From an uncultured Paracoccaceae bacterium (GTDB lineage Bacteria; Pseudomonadota; Alphaproteobacteria; Rhodobacterales; Rhodobacteraceae): 64,000 bases of DNA. The notes under the pieces were generated by a model. The model made no database searches. It was not told the origin of the DNA and worked only from the letters and a program-made list of their open reading frames with translations. Shown here in pieces: positions 1 to 10,259 of this stretch. A program made the translations under genes and the position numbers. The stretch is taken from assembly GCA_947499715.1 (NCBI GenBank), contig CANMPL010000005.1, forward strand, positions 186,001 to 250,000, written 5' to 3'. Position 1 is the first letter of the stretch. Every line of letters starts with the position of its first letter.

Positions 1-26
1 TGTAAACTAGGTGCGCGGAAATCTTA

Positions 27-42
27 GTATACAATTGTATAC
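27..42. promoter_or_regulatory. Palindromic operator-like site upstream of icd
   Basis: A perfect 16-base palindrome, GTATAC-AATT-GTATAC, lies 68 bases before the icd start codon. It can be read as two overlapping GT-AT-AC units, the core often seen in operators of GntR-family (FadR-type) repressors. That assignment is inference; no regulator gene lies in view. Bases 1-109 otherwise hold no gene I can support. Confidence 0.4.
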
Positions 43-109
43 GATCTTTTCACGCCGCTTGTTATCCGCTATGGCAAGGCAACGTCAAATCAGCCCCAAG
101 GTGGACAGC

Positions 110-1318
110 ATGTCAAAGATCAAGGTCGAAAACCCGATTGTCGAAATGGACGGCGACGAAATGACCCGGATAATGTGGGACTTCATCAAGCAAAAGCTGA
201 TCCTGCCGTATCTGGACATCGATCTGCTTTATTACGATCTGAGCATTCAGACCCGCGACGAGACAAATGACCAAATCACGATTGATGCGGCCGAGAAGAC
301 CAAAGAGGTCGGCGTCGCTGTCAAATGTGCGACCATCACCCCTGATGAGGCGCGGGTCGAGGAATTTAACCTCAAGCAAATGTGGCGTAGCCCGAACGGG
401 ACGATCCGTAATATCCTTGGCGGTGTCGTGTTCCGCGCGCCCATCATCTGCAAGAACGTGCCGCGTCTTGTGCCGGGCTGGACCCAACCCATCGTGATTG
501 GCCGCCATGCCTATGGGGATCAATACCGCGCCACGGACATGAAGTTCCCCGGCCCCGGCAAACTGTCGATGAAATTCGTGGGCGAAGACGGCACCGTGAT
601 GGAAGAAGAGGTGTTCGACGCACCCTCGTCCGGTGTCTACATGGGCATGTACAACCTTGATAAATCGATCGAGGATTTTGCCCGCGCTTCCCTCAACTAC
701 GGCCTGAACCTGGGTTGGCCGGTTTATCTGTCCACCAAGAACACAATCCTCAAACAATACGACGGTCAATTCATGCTGATCTTCGAGCGGATCTTCCAGG
801 AAGAATTCAAAGACAAGTTTGACGCCAAGGGAATCGAGTATCAGCACCGCCTGATCGACGACATGGTAGCAAGTGCGATGAAATGGTCTGGTGGCTTCGT
901 CTGGGCCTGCAAGAACTATGATGGCGATGTCCAGTCCGACACAGTTGCGCAGGGTTTTGGATCGCTGGGTCTGATGACCAGCCAATTGATGACCCCGGAT
1001 GGAAAGATCGTCGAATCCGAGGCAGCCCACGGCACCGTGACCCGACACTACCGTCAACATCAGGAAGGCAAAGCCACATCGACCAACTCTATTGCGTCGA
1101 TCTTTGCATGGACCGGTGGGCTCAAGCACCGCGCCAAGCTGGACGACAATGCACAATTGATGTCATTCGCCGACACGTTGGAAAAGGTGATCGTGGACAC
1201 GGTCGAAAGTGGCCACATGACCAAAGACCTCGCGCTTTTGGTGGGCCCAGATCAACGCTGGCTGACTACCGAAGGGTTCCTCGAAAAGATTGACGAAAAC
1301 CTCAACGCCGCGATGTAA
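110..1318 (+). CDS. icd: NADP-dependent isocitrate dehydrogenase
   Basis: This 402-residue cytosolic enzyme oxidatively decarboxylates isocitrate to 2-oxoglutarate in the TCA cycle with NADP. The start at 110 gives the N-terminus [20 protein letters not shown], as in the eukaryote-like homodimeric IDH family common in alphaproteobacteria; an upstream in-frame ATG at 11 would add an unconserved extension. Recognisable motifs are [12 protein letters not shown] near the middle and [13 protein letters not shown] around residues 303-315, the coenzyme-binding segment. The length is normal for the family. It stands alone, followed by a strong terminator, and has a palindrome 68 bases upstream that may be a repressor site. 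Confidence 0.96.
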   Translation: MSKIKVENPIVEMDGDEMTRIMWDFIKQKLILPYLDIDLLYYDLSIQTRDETNDQITIDAAEKTKEVGVAVKCATITPDEARVEEFNLKQMWRSPNGTIRNILGGVVFRAPIICKNVPRLVPGWTQPIVIGRHAYGDQYRATDMKFPGPGKLSMKFVGEDGTVMEEEVFDAPSSGVYMGMYNLDKSIEDFARASLNYGLNLGWPVYLSTKNTILKQYDGQFMLIFERIFQEEFKDKFDAKGIEYQHRLIDDMVASAMKWSGGFVWACKNYDGDVQSDTVAQGFGSLGLMTSQLMTPDGKIVESEAAHGTVTRHYRQHQEGKATSTNSIASIFAWTGGLKHRAKLDDNAQLMSFADTLEKVIVDTVESGHMTKDLALLVGPDQRWLTTEGFLEKIDENLNAAM

Positions 1319-1340
1319 ACAGCGCTGCAGACAAGATTGT

Positions 1341-1367
1341 GGCCGTCCCGCAAGGGGCGGCCTTTTG
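1341..1367 (+). terminator. Rho-independent terminator after icd
   Basis: A nine-pair GC-rich stem (GGCCGTCCC with GGGGCGGCC, one T-G pair) closes on a GCAA tetraloop and is followed by TTTT. It lies 23 bases after the icd stop codon and before the SMR transporter gene. Confidence 0.85.
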
Positions 1368-1425
1368 TCATGCTAAATACGCGCCGCCGTGCTAGCCTTT
1401 GCTGGAGACATCAAAGAGGTCAGAC

Positions 1426-1761
1426 ATGCCGGTTCACTACATTTATCTGATGATCGCGGTTATCTGCGAAACGCTCGGCACCTCTGCCATTCAGGCCAGC
1501 CAGCAATTCACCCGTCTCTGGCCTTCTCTGGCGGTTGTAGTCTGCTTTGCGGGCGCATTCTGGTTTCTGTCGCTCACGCTGCGGACAATGCCCGTTGGTA
1601 TCATGTATGCGATGTGGTCGGGTCTTGGCATCGTGTTGATCGCCTGCATTGGCTATGCCGTCTTTGGCCAAAAGCTGGACCTGCCCGCAATCCTTGGAAT
1701 TGCGCTGATCCTTGCGGGGATCGTGGTCATCAACCTGTTTTCCACAACCACGCGGCACTAA
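1426..1761 (+). CDS. SMR-family multidrug efflux transporter (EmrE/Qac type)
   Basis: This 111-residue inner-membrane protein has four predicted hydrophobic helices and the length of a small multidrug resistance pump. Such pumps exchange protons for quaternary ammonium or other cationic compounds as dimers. The essential membrane glutamate (Glu14 of EmrE) is present as Glu15 in YIYLMIAVICETLGTSA, and the GIMYAMWSGLGIV signature of helix 3 is intact, so it resembles EmrE more than SugE. The start at 1426 follows an AGAGG element; an in-frame ATG at 1399 has no ribosome site. typA follows after about 70 bases. The substrate cannot be told from the sequence. Confidence 0.9.
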   Translation: MPVHYIYLMIAVICETLGTSAIQASQQFTRLWPSLAVVVCFAGAFWFLSLTLRTMPVGIMYAMWSGLGIVLIACIGYAVFGQKLDLPAILGIALILAGIVVINLFSTTTRH

Positions 1762-1831
1762 CCAATTCAGGGGTGGCCTTTGGCGGCATTGCGCGTTATC
1801 CGCGCGGCAACTCCGCATAAGGGCAGAACTC

Positions 1832-3652
1832 ATGGATATTCGCAATATCGCGATCATCGCACACGTTGACCACGGCAAGACCACGCTGGTGGACGAACTT
1901 CTGAAGCAGTCAGGCGTCTACCGGGAAAACGAGGCGACAACCGAACGTGCGATGGACAGCAATGACATCGAACGCGAGCGCGGCATTACCATCCTTGCCA
2001 AATGTACCTCCGTCGAATGGAAAGGCACCCGGATCAACATCGTTGACACCCCCGGCCACGCCGATTTCGGTGGCGAGGTTGAGCGGATCCTGTCCATGGT
2101 GGACGGTGTTGTCCTGTTGGTCGACGCCGCAGAAGGCCCGATGCCACAGACCAAATTCGTGACGTCCAAGGCGCTGGCCCTTGGCCTGCGTCCCATCGTG
2201 GTCGTCAACAAGGTCGACAAACCCGATGGCGAACCTGACCGCGCCGTGGACGAGGTTTTTGACCTTTTTGCAGCGCTCGAGGCCAGTGACGAGCAACTCG
2301 ATTTCCCCGTCATGTTCGCCTCTGGCCGCGCTGGTTGGTGCGACGCAGAACTTGACGGCCCGCGCAAGAACCTTGATGCGCTGTTTGACCTTATCGTCAA
2401 TCACGTCCCGATGCCCAAGCAGATTGAACGCAAGTCAGAGCCATTTCAGATGCTGGCGACGACGCTTTCTGCTGACCCGTTTATTGGCCGGATCCTCACC
2501 GGTCGGGTCGAGGCGGGAACCTGCAAAGCGGGCGATACAATCAAAGCGCTGTCGCGTGATGGCAGCAAGATCGAACAATTCCGCGTCTCCAAGATCTTGG
2601 CCTTCCGCGGCCTGTCGCAATCCGCCATCGACGTGGCAGAGGCTGGCGATATCGTCACCGTCGCAGGCATGACCAAGGCCACTGTCGCCGATACTTTGTG
2701 TGATCCGGCACTCGACATTCCCATCCCCGCGCAGCCGATCGACCCACCGACCATCACCGTGACGTTCGGGATCAATGATAGCCCGCTGGCGGGCAAGGAC
2801 GGCAAGAAAGTGCAGTCTCGTGTGATCCGTGACCGCCTGATGAAAGAAGCAGAGGTCAACGTCGCCATCAAGATCGCCGACACCCCCGGTGGCGACGCGT
2901 TTGAAGTGTCAGGCCGTGGCGAATTGCAGATGGGCGTGTTGATCGAAAACATGCGCCGTGAAGGGTTTGAGCTCTCGATCTCGCGTCCGCAAGTTATTTT
3001 CCGCGAAGAAGACGGCCAGCGCATGGAACCCGTTGAAGAAGTCACCATCGACGTCGATGACGAATACACCGGGTCCGTGGTCGAAAAACTGACCGGCCCG
3101 CGTAAAGGTGAGCTGACAGAGATGAAGCCCGCAGGTGCCGGCAAAACACGGATCATCGCGCATGTGCCTTCGCGCGGCCTGATCGGCTATCACGGCGAAT
3201 TTCTGACCGATACACGCGGCTCTGGCGTCCTGAACCGGATCTTCCACGGCTGGACTGCCTATAAAGGTGCGATTCAGGGACGCCGCCAAGGCGTGCTGAT
3301 CTCGATGGAAAACGGGTCTTCTGTGGCATTCGCTTTGTGGAACCTTGAAGAGCGCGGCAAGATGTTCATCGGCGCGCAAGAGGCCGTCTACACCGGTATG
3401 ATCATCGGCGAGCACAGCCGCGACAACGATCTGGAAGTGAACCCTCTCAAAGGCAAGAAACTCACCAACGTGCGCGCCTCAGGCACGGACGAGGCTGTCC
3501 GTCTGACAACGCCGGTGATTATGTCTTTGGAACAGGCCATCGCCTATATCGACGACGATGAATTGGTAGAAGTCACGCCAAACGCGATCCGCTTGCGCAA
3601 GCGTTACCTTGACCCGCATGAACGGAAACGTCAGGCGCGCGCAGCCAGCTAA
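1832..3652 (+). CDS. typA: Translational GTPase TypA/BipA
   Basis: TypA is a ribosome-associated GTPase of the EF-G/LepA family that aids 50S assembly and growth under stress or cold. The 606-residue product begins [18 protein letters not shown] and keeps all G motifs: P-loop HVDHGKTT at residues 11-18, DTPGH at 72-76 and NKVD at 126-129. EF-Tu domain 2, EF-G III/V-like domains and the BipA C-terminal domain follow, with the expected total length. The start at 1832 is preceded by AAGGG; the longer upstream frame overlaps the SMR gene and is not conserved. It is probably monocistronic. Confidence 0.96.
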   Translation: MDIRNIAIIAHVDHGKTTLVDELLKQSGVYRENEATTERAMDSNDIERERGITILAKCTSVEWKGTRINIVDTPGHADFGGEVERILSMVDGVVLLVDAAEGPMPQTKFVTSKALALGLRPIVVVNKVDKPDGEPDRAVDEVFDLFAALEASDEQLDFPVMFASGRAGWCDAELDGPRKNLDALFDLIVNHVPMPKQIERKSEPFQMLATTLSADPFIGRILTGRVEAGTCKAGDTIKALSRDGSKIEQFRVSKILAFRGLSQSAIDVAEAGDIVTVAGMTKATVADTLCDPALDIPIPAQPIDPPTITVTFGINDSPLAGKDGKKVQSRVIRDRLMKEAEVNVAIKIADTPGGDAFEVSGRGELQMGVLIENMRREGFELSISRPQVIFREEDGQRMEPVEEVTIDVDDEYTGSVVEKLTGPRKGELTEMKPAGAGKTRIIAHVPSRGLIGYHGEFLTDTRGSGVLNRIFHGWTAYKGAIQGRRQGVLISMENGSSVAFALWNLEERGKMFIGAQEAVYTGMIIGEHSRDNDLEVNPLKGKKLTNVRASGTDEAVRLTTPVIMSLEQAIAYIDDDELVEVTPNAIRLRKRYLDPHERKRQARAAS

Positions 3653-3669
3653 TACTGTCGCACCTGCTT

Positions 3670-3697
3670 GATCCCCGGCGTATTACCCTCGGGGATC
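3670..3697. terminator. Hairpin between convergent typA and DUF1330 gene
   Basis: GATCCCCG at 3670-3677 pairs perfectly with CGGGGATC at 3690-3697, leaving a 12-base loop. It sits in the 61-base gap between two convergent genes. There is no clear T-run, so a factor-independent terminator role is only inferred from position. Confidence 0.4.
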
Positions 3698-3713
3698 GAC
3701 ACAATGGGCCTGA

Positions 3714-4004
3714 CTACTCGGCTTCCTCAACGATGCTCAACTCGCGTTCGGCCGCCCCTTTGGCGTGGGTCAGGGCTTCTTGATAGGTGTCCGAGTAATA
3801 GCAATCATGAGCGGCTTGCATTGACGGAAACCGCGCAACCACGTTGCGGGGCCGGTCCGGCCCTTCAAGCGTTTCATAGGCCCCACCGCGGGCTAGAAAG
3901 ACGCCGCCGTGATCCCCAATCGCAACCGTTGCGAGGGCCGCATAGCGGCCATAGGCCTCTGCATCGCTGACCTTCACATGTGCAATCCAAAGTGCTGTTG
4001 GCAT
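3714..4004 (-). CDS. DUF1330 family protein
   Basis: A 96-residue soluble protein with the dimeric alpha/beta-barrel (ferredoxin-like) pattern of DUF1330: an opening ALWIAHVKVSDAEAYGRYA, a central FLARGG and a late YYSDTYQEALTHAKGAA. The function of the family is not known; some relatives are stress-associated. Its ATG overlaps the alaS stop codon by one base (TAATG), so it is co-transcribed and probably translationally coupled with alaS. No catalytic residues can be assigned. Confidence 0.85.
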   Translation of the reverse strand: MPTALWIAHVKVSDAEAYGRYAALATVAIGDHGGVFLARGGAYETLEGPDRPRNVVARFPSMQAAHDCYYSDTYQEALTHAKGAAERELSIVEEAE

Positions 4005-6655
4005 TACACGCCCTCCAAATAAGTTCTCGCTGCCGCAATCGCAGCATCGGCATTCTGTGCCGAAGCACCACCGCCCTGCGCCATATCAGGTCGTCCGCCG
4101 CCGCCCTTACCGCCCAAAAGCGGAACCGCAGCACGCAAGACATCAACTGCCGAAACGTTTCCGGTCAGGTCCGCTGTGACACCGGCCGCCACGGCTGCCT
4201 TGCCGCCTGTGTCCGCAATCAACAAGACCACGCCACTGCCCAGGTTCTCTTTGAATTGGTCAACCAAAGCGGGCAGATCCTTGCCGGTGACGCCTTGCAT
4301 GACCTGTCCGACAAACTGCATTCCGTTCACAGCCTCCTGCGTCGGACCGGATGCATCACCGCCACCCATCGCAACCTCGCGCCGCAGCTGCGCAACCTCA
4401 TTGGCCAGCGCCTTACGCTCTTCCATCAAGGCTTTCACGCGGTCGGCCACCTCGGATACGGGCGCTTTCAGGGTGGCCGCGGCCTCTGACAGCCGCTGGT
4501 CCTGCTGACGCAGGTGATCCAACGCCGCCTGCCCTGTCAGTGCCTCTACCCGGCGCACACCGGCGCTGGAGGCACTGTCGCTCAGCGCCACGAAGGCTCC
4601 GATTTCGCCCAAGCGATTGACATGCGTGCCACCGCAAAGCTCCACCGAATAGGTTTGCCCGTCGGTGCCCTTGCCGGACCCTTCGGCAACGCCCATGGAA
4701 ACGACGCGCACCTCATCGCCGTATTTTTCCCCAAAGAGCGCCTGCGCACCAAGCGCGCGCGCATCATCAGGGGCCATGATCCGGGTCTCGACCACACCGT
4801 TCTGGCGGATCAACGCATTCACATCCCGTTCGACTTGGGCCAACTCATCCGCGCTGAGCGCTTTTTGATGGCTGAAATCAAAGCGCAAACGATCCGGCGC
4901 ATTCAATGACCCGCGCTGCACCACGTGGTCACCCAACGTGCCCCGCAGCGCTTCGTTCAGCAGGTGCGTGGCGGAATGGTTCGCCTCAATGCCTTTGCGG
5001 CGGTTGGGATCAACGCGCAACTCGGCGCCCTGCCCGACCTTGATCTCACCCTCGGAAACCTCAGCAATGTGCACAAAGACGCCTGCAACCTTGCGCGTAT
5101 CAGTCACAGTTGCGCGGCCTGTTTCGGTCACCACCTCACCAGCATCGCCGACTTGACCACCGCTTTCGGCATAAAATGGCGACTGGTTCGTGGCGATTTG
5201 AACCACGCCATTTGCGGAATCTGCAAGCGCACCGTCCACCAAAAGCGCCGTGATCTGGCCTTCTGCACCGGTCGTCTCATAGCCTAAGAAATCCGTCGTC
5301 CCTTTGGTATCGGCGACCTCAAACCAGACGGCTGCATCGGCCTCGCCCCCAGCGCCAGACCAAGCCGCGCGCGCCTTGGCCTTTTGCGCGTCCATCGCCG
5401 CGTCAAAGCCAGACGTGTCAACACCGCGTCCTTTTTCGCGCAGGGCGTCCTGTGTCAGGTCCAGCGGGAACCCATAGGTATCATAGAGTTTGAACGCCGT
5501 TTCGCCGGGCAGGTCCGCGCCCTCTGGGACATCCGTCAACGCATCATCCAAGAGTTTCAGACCGCGATCCAAAGTCTGCTTGAACCGCACCTCTTCATTC
5601 AACAATGTCTCTTCGATCAAGCGCTGGCCTTGGCCGAGTTCGGGATATGCAGCACCCATCTGTTGCACAAGCGCCGGTACCAGCTTGTGCATGACCGGAT
5701 CTTTGGCACCCAGCAAATGCGCATGCCGCATGGCGCGGCGCATGATCCGGCGCAGCACGTAACCTCGCCCTTCATTCGAGGGAAGAACACCCTCTGCAAT
5801 CAGGAAGGACGTCGACCGCAAATGATCTGCGATAACCCGGTGATGCACATTCTGATCGCCAAAAGGGTCAGAATTAGTGGCATGCGCCGACGCCTCGATC
5901 AGCGCCTTGAACAGGTCAGTGTCATAATTGTCGTGGCTGCCTTGCAAAAGCGCCGCGATCCGTTCCAGCCCCATGCCGGTGTCGATGGACTGCATGTCCA
6001 GCGCCTTCATTGACCCATCTTCGAATTGCTCATTTTGCATGAACACGACATTCCAGATCTCAATAAAGCGGTCGCCGTCCTCCTCGGGTGACCCAGGAGG
6101 ACCGCCCCAGATATGATCGCCGTGATCATAGAAAATCTCGGTGCAGGGCCCACAGGGTCCGGTTGGCCCCATCTGCCAGAAATTGTCAGATGTGGCGATC
6201 CGGATGATGCGGTCCTCTGGCACACCCATCTTCTTCCAGATCTCAAACGCTTCGTCATCTGTGTGATAGACCGTCGTCAAAAGGCGATTTTTGTCGACAC
6301 CCAATTCGCGTGTGATCAGCTCCCAGGCGAAGGGGATAGCCTCGCGCTTGAAATAATCGCCAAATGAAAAGTTGCCCAGCATCTCAAAGAAGGTGTGGTG
6401 ACGCGCGGTGTAGCCCACATTGTCCAGGTCATTGTGCTTGCCGCCCGCGCGCACACATTTCTGCGATGACGTCGCGCGATCATAGCTGCCCGCTTCGACC
6501 CCGGTGAAGCGGTTCTTGAATTGAACCATGCCCGAATTGGTGAACATCAGCGTCGGGTCGTTACGCGGGACCAGCGGGCTGGAGGGCACAACTTCATGGC
6601 CCTGTTTCGCGAAGTAATCAAGGAAAGTAGAGCGGATATCGGCAAGGCTGGTCAT
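4004..6655 (-). CDS. alaS: Alanyl-tRNA synthetase
   Basis: This 883-residue class II synthetase charges tRNA-Ala. It starts [20 protein letters not shown] and shows class II motif 1 near [16 protein letters not shown]. The editing domain has HSATH around residue 562 and the distal zinc ligands CGGTH around 673, so the mischarged-tRNA deacylation site looks complete. The C-Ala domain ends in a glycine-rich [15 protein letters not shown] segment, as usual. The start at 6655 was chosen over a longer frame to 6787 because the conserved N-terminus begins here. The DUF1330 gene follows with a one-base overlap; recA lies upstream in the same orientation but is separated by a terminator. Confidence 0.97.
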   Translation of the reverse strand: MTSLADIRSTFLDYFAKQGHEVVPSSPLVPRNDPTLMFTNSGMVQFKNRFTGVEAGSYDRATSSQKCVRAGGKHNDLDNVGYTARHHTFFEMLGNFSFGDYFKREAIPFAWELITRELGVDKNRLLTTVYHTDDEAFEIWKKMGVPEDRIIRIATSDNFWQMGPTGPCGPCTEIFYDHGDHIWGGPPGSPEEDGDRFIEIWNVVFMQNEQFEDGSMKALDMQSIDTGMGLERIAALLQGSHDNYDTDLFKALIEASAHATNSDPFGDQNVHHRVIADHLRSTSFLIAEGVLPSNEGRGYVLRRIMRRAMRHAHLLGAKDPVMHKLVPALVQQMGAAYPELGQGQRLIEETLLNEEVRFKQTLDRGLKLLDDALTDVPEGADLPGETAFKLYDTYGFPLDLTQDALREKGRGVDTSGFDAAMDAQKAKARAAWSGAGGEADAAVWFEVADTKGTTDFLGYETTGAEGQITALLVDGALADSANGVVQIATNQSPFYAESGGQVGDAGEVVTETGRATVTDTRKVAGVFVHIAEVSEGEIKVGQGAELRVDPNRRKGIEANHSATHLLNEALRGTLGDHVVQRGSLNAPDRLRFDFSHQKALSADELAQVERDVNALIRQNGVVETRIMAPDDARALGAQALFGEKYGDEVRVVSMGVAEGSGKGTDGQTYSVELCGGTHVNRLGEIGAFVALSDSASSAGVRRVEALTGQAALDHLRQQDQRLSEAAATLKAPVSEVADRVKALMEERKALANEVAQLRREVAMGGGDASGPTQEAVNGMQFVGQVMQGVTGKDLPALVDQFKENLGSGVVLLIADTGGKAAVAAGVTADLTGNVSAVDVLRAAVPLLGGKGGGGRPDMAQGGGASAQNADAAIAAARTYLEGV

Positions 6656-6740
6656 GGGATGTCCAAATGCGAGAAGATTACGGTTGCCTGTCAGATACCT
6701 GCGCGTCAAAGGGCTGTCCACCGCCCCCATGTGTGACATG

Positions 6741-6772
6741 AAAAAAGGGTGCACGCTTTGCGGCACCCTTTT
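6741..6772 (-). terminator. Rho-independent terminator of recA
   Basis: AAAAGGGTGC at 6743-6752 is complementary to GCACCCTTTT at 6763-6772. Read on the minus strand, the stem ends in a run of six T, which makes a good intrinsic terminator for recA. It lies between recA and alaS. Confidence 0.8.
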
Positions 6773-6879
6773 CCCGATCATGCTCACGGCGCATTCGACG
6801 CCGTCAGGCCTTTTTCAGATGTGGCCCAACACCATCAAGTCATGCGTGCCCCGCGCCATTCTGGCAGGGCGCACAAATT

Positions 6880-7968
6880 CTACATATCGACCAAAGCGTC
6901 GTCGTCATCGTCTTCCGGCTTATCCGCATCCAGCAGGTCAAATTCCAATCCGTGTGCCGCTCTGATCTTGTCTTCAATCTCAAGCGCGACAGAGGTGTTT
7001 TCTTTCAGGAATAGCTTTGAATTTTCGCGGCCCTGCCCGATCCGTTCATCACCATAGCTAAACCAAGCGCCCGATTTCTCGACGACGCCGGCTTTGACAC
7101 CAAGATCCAAAAGCTCGCCCATCTTGGAAATGCCTTCGCCATACATGATGTCGAATTCCACTTGTTTGAATGGCGGTGCCACCTTGTTCTTGACGACCTT
7201 CACGCGGGTTGCGTTCCCAACGACCTCATCGCGGTCCTTGATCGCGCCAATACGACGAATGTCCAATCGGACCGAGGCGTAGAACTTCAACGCATTGCCG
7301 CCAGTCGTCGTCTCGGGAGAGCCGAACATCACACCAATCTTCATCCGGATCTGGTTGATGAAGATCACCATACAGCCGGAGCGGTTGATCGAACCGGTCA
7401 GCTTGCGCATGGCCTGAGACATCAAACGTGCATGCACACCGACAGAGCTGTCGCCCATGTCACCTTCAAGTTCGGACTTTGGTGTCAGCGCCGCAACCGA
7501 ATCGACGATCACCATGCTGACAGCGCCGGATCGCACCAGCGTATCCACAATCTCAAGCGCTTGTTCGCCCGTATCAGGCTGAGAAATCAGCAATTCATCA
7601 AGGTTCACGCCCAGCTTTTTGGCATAGCTCGGATCCAGCGCGTGTTCGGCATCCACAAAGGCGCAAACGCCGCCTTTTTTCTGCTCTTCCGCGATGGCGT
7701 GCAGGGTCAGCGTCGTCTTACCCGACGATTCTGGTCCATAAATTTCAATCACCCGCCCTTTCGGCAGGCCACCAATACCCAAAGCGATGTCCAAGCCCAG
7801 CGATCCTGTGCTTGTCGCCTCGATATCGGGCATCTGGTTTTGACCGCCCAAGGTCATGATAGACCCTTTACCGAACTGCCGTTCGATCTGTAACAGCGCG
7901 GAATCCAGCGCCTTTTGCTTGTCCGCGGTTTTCTTATCAGTCATTTTGAGGAGTTCTGCCGTTGCCAT
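6880..7968 (-). CDS. recA: Recombinase RecA
   Basis: RecA forms ATP-dependent filaments on single-stranded DNA, drives homologous recombination and stimulates LexA autocleavage. The 362-residue product has Walker [10 protein letters not shown] at residues 78-86, Walker B around [10 protein letters not shown], loop L2 near [13 protein letters not shown], and the usual acidic C-terminal tail ending in [10 protein letters not shown]. Of two possible ATGs, 7968 is preceded by an AGGAC element and 7944 is not. Upstream lies a GTTC-N7-GTTC sequence, the alphaproteobacterial LexA box, so damage-inducible control is expected. A terminator follows the gene. Confidence 0.97.
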   Translation of the reverse strand: MATAELLKMTDKKTADKQKALDSALLQIERQFGKGSIMTLGGQNQMPDIEATSTGSLGLDIALGIGGLPKGRVIEIYGPESSGKTTLTLHAIAEEQKKGGVCAFVDAEHALDPSYAKKLGVNLDELLISQPDTGEQALEIVDTLVRSGAVSMVIVDSVAALTPKSELEGDMGDSSVGVHARLMSQAMRKLTGSINRSGCMVIFINQIRMKIGVMFGSPETTTGGNALKFYASVRLDIRRIGAIKDRDEVVGNATRVKVVKNKVAPPFKQVEFDIMYGEGISKMGELLDLGVKAGVVEKSGAWFSYGDERIGQGRENSKLFLKENTSVALEIEDKIRAAHGLEFDLLDADKPEDDDDDALVDM

Positions 7969-8019
7969 TCTGGTCCTGTCCTTATGTCACGCCCCTGTCA
8001 GGGCGGCAATCATGCTCAT

Positions 8020-8034
8020 GTTCTTCTTGTGTTC
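8020..8034. promoter_or_regulatory. LexA (SOS) box of recA
   Basis: GTTC at 8020-8023 and GTTC at 8031-8034 are separated by exactly seven bases. This direct repeat is the known LexA recognition sequence of alphaproteobacteria such as Rhodobacter, unlike the E. coli palindrome. It lies about 52 bases upstream of the recA start codon. Confidence 0.8.
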
Positions 8035-8163
8035 TCATTTCTGTATGGGACCAAAAGTAGAACATTTCAACTAAAATCGACACGACCAACCCTAGAGAGA
8101 AGGTGGTTAAAAAAGGATTGATGGCCTAAAGTATCTTCACGATACACCGAAGGAATCTGTGAA

Positions 8164-8760
8164 GTGCTTGTTTTCAGGAAAGAAAAACTCGTCTTTTTGG
8201 CGATGCCGAAAACAGGAACGACAGCGCTCGAAGGGGCGTTGGCACCGCTGGCGTCAATTGTTGTGCGCGAACCCGCTGATCTCAAACACTCTCCCTGCTA
8301 CCGGTACCAGCGATTCATCAGGCCCTTTCTACGCACCGCGGAAATTGACGATCTCGAAGTGATGAGCATCATTCGCCACCCCGTTGATTGGTTGAGCTCC
8401 TGGTTTCGCTATCGTTGCCGCGACAATCTGGTCGGTCACCCCAATTCGGCACGCGGTGTCAGCTTTGACGACTTTGTACTCGAATTCTGCAAAGGCAAAC
8501 CGGCCCCCTACGCCAATGTCGGATCACAGGCAAAATTCTTGCGCGATGGTGACGGAAAAATGGGTGTCGACCACCTTTTCCGATATGAAGCGCAAGACAC
8601 ATTGATGACCTTCCTGCGCGATAGATTCGGCGACTTTCCTGAACCCAAGCGGCTTAATGTTTCACCTGATTTTCAGGTGAACTTATCGCCGCAAGTCCTT
8701 GAAAAATTGAAACGAAAGCGTCTTGACGAATTTGCGGCTTGGGAGGCTGCCCTGCATTAA
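8164..8760 (+). CDS. Sulfotransferase family protein
   Basis: A 198-residue protein with the two PAPS-binding signatures of sulfotransferases: the 5'-phosphosulfate loop [10 protein letters not shown] at residues 13-22 and the 3'-phosphate motif [12 protein letters not shown] at 69-80. It would transfer sulfate from PAPS to an unknown acceptor, perhaps a surface sugar or lipid. It is shorter than most carbohydrate sulfotransferases. The start is GTG, chosen because AAGGA lies nine bases before it. It stands alone between recA and glpK, and its stop codon overlaps the convergent glpK stop codon by four bases (TTAA). It may be an acquired single gene. Confidence 0.78.
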   Translation: MLVFRKEKLVFLAMPKTGTTALEGALAPLASIVVREPADLKHSPCYRYQRFIRPFLRTAEIDDLEVMSIIRHPVDWLSSWFRYRCRDNLVGHPNSARGVSFDDFVLEFCKGKPAPYANVGSQAKFLRDGDGKMGVDHLFRYEAQDTLMTFLRDRFGDFPEPKRLNVSPDFQVNLSPQVLEKLKRKRLDEFAAWEAALH

Positions 8761-10244
8761 CGGCTTAGCGTCCGACCAATTGCGTCTTTCCACCCCTCAT
8801 AGCGGCGGCTGCGCGTTTCATCATCCATTTCAGCGGTAAACCTTTGATCCAGCGCCCATTCAGCGGCAAAACCCTCTTGATCCGGGTAGATCCCCGCCCG
8901 CATGCCTGCGAGCCACGCGACCCCAAGCGCTGTTGTCTCCAGCACGGTTGGCCTGTCGACGGGCGCACCCAGAATATCGGACAGGAATTGCATCGCCCAA
9001 TCGCTCGCACTCATTCCGCCATCGACGCGCAAAACCGGCGCACTATCAGCGCCTTGCCAGTCACTCTTCATCGCCTCCAATAGGTCCCTCGTTTGAAAAC
9101 CCACGCTTTCCAACGCGGCGCGGGCAAATTCTGCCGGACCGGAATTGCGCGTCAGCCCATAGATAGCCCCGCGTGCGTTAGCGTCCCAGTAAGGCGCACC
9201 CAGGCCAGTAAACGCAGGAACAAGATAAAGCTCCTGTTCTGGATCCGCCTTCTCGGCCAAGGGATGGGTGTCAGCGGCCTTGGCAATAATCCCCAGCCCA
9301 TCGCGCAGCCATTGCACCACCGCACCGGCAATGAAAATCGACCCTTCAAGCGCATAAGTCGGCTTTCCGTCGAACTGATAGGCAATCGTGCCCAGCAGCC
9401 TTTTTTGGCTTTCGACCAGCGTGTCGCCCGTGTTCAGCAGCGCAAAACACCCTGTCCCATAGGTCGATTTCAGCATCCCCGGTGCAAAACAGGCCTGGCC
9501 AAGGGTTGCCGCCTGTTGATCCCCCGCCACCCCCAGAATCGGCAACTCAGCCCCTAGATGTGCCGCCGCCGTCACGCCAAAGTCCGCAGCACAATCAAGC
9601 ACCTCTGGCAGCATATCCGTCGGGATACCAAATCGGGCGCAGATCTCCGTGTCCCAAGCACCTTCGCGAATATTGTAAAGCATCGTGCGGGCGGCATTCG
9701 TCGCATCGGTGACGTGGCGCGCGCCATCTGTCAGTCGCCAGATCAGGTAGCTGTCGACTGTGCCAAACAACAGATCACCCGCCTCGGCGGCCTCTTTGGC
9801 ACCCTCAACATGATCAAGCAGCCACTTGAGCTTTGTGCCCGAAAAATAGGGATCAAGCAGCAAACCCGTCTTATACGTAATCGTCGGTTCAAAACCCTCA
9901 GCCTTAAGCGCTTCACAAGTCTCGGCGGTGCGCCGGTCCTGCCAAACAATCGCATTGTGAATCGCCTTGCCGGTGTGCCGGTCCCACACGACGGTGGTTT
10001 CGCGCTGATTGGTAATGCCAATCGCCGTGATATCATCGGGTGTCAGACCTGCCTTTTTGATCGCTTCACGCGACGTGGCCAATGTCGTTTCCCACAAATC
10101 CTCGACCACATGTTCCACCCAGCCGGATCGTGGAAAATGCTGTTGAAACTCTTCCTGAGCTGTCGCGACAATCTTCATCGCACCATCAAATATGATGCCG
10201 CGGCTGGATGTCGTCCCTTGGTCAATCGCAAGAATATGTGTCAT
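8757..10244 (-). CDS. glpK: Glycerol kinase
   Basis: GlpK phosphorylates glycerol to glycerol 3-phosphate, trapping it in the cytoplasm. The 495-residue FGGY-family kinase begins with the phosphate-1 motif [11 protein letters not shown] and contains the C-terminal adenosine motif [16 protein letters not shown]. Length is normal. It is the last gene of the minus-strand operon glpD, GYF_2/DUF805 gene, glpK, starting 15 bases after the membrane protein gene. No glycerol facilitator gene is present here. It is presumably repressed by GlpR, encoded divergently at the head of the operon. Confidence 0.97.
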   Translation of the reverse strand: MTHILAIDQGTTSSRGIIFDGAMKIVATAQEEFQQHFPRSGWVEHVVEDLWETTLATSREAIKKAGLTPDDITAIGITNQRETTVVWDRHTGKAIHNAIVWQDRRTAETCEALKAEGFEPTITYKTGLLLDPYFSGTKLKWLLDHVEGAKEAAEAGDLLFGTVDSYLIWRLTDGARHVTDATNAARTMLYNIREGAWDTEICARFGIPTDMLPEVLDCAADFGVTAAAHLGAELPILGVAGDQQAATLGQACFAPGMLKSTYGTGCFALLNTGDTLVESQKRLLGTIAYQFDGKPTYALEGSIFIAGAVVQWLRDGLGIIAKAADTHPLAEKADPEQELYLVPAFTGLGAPYWDANARGAIYGLTRNSGPAEFARAALESVGFQTRDLLEAMKSDWQGADSAPVLRVDGGMSASDWAMQFLSDILGAPVDRPTVLETTALGVAWLAGMRAGIYPDQEGFAAEWALDQRFTAEMDDETRSRRYEGWKDAIGRTLSR

Positions 10245-10259
10245 AGCGCGTCTTTCCTA

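Noticed and set aside
113-1156. Long open frame of 347 codons on the minus strand across icd
   Set aside because: It mirrors the codon positions of icd, has no recognisable motif and no ribosome site; a shadow frame of a GC-rich gene.
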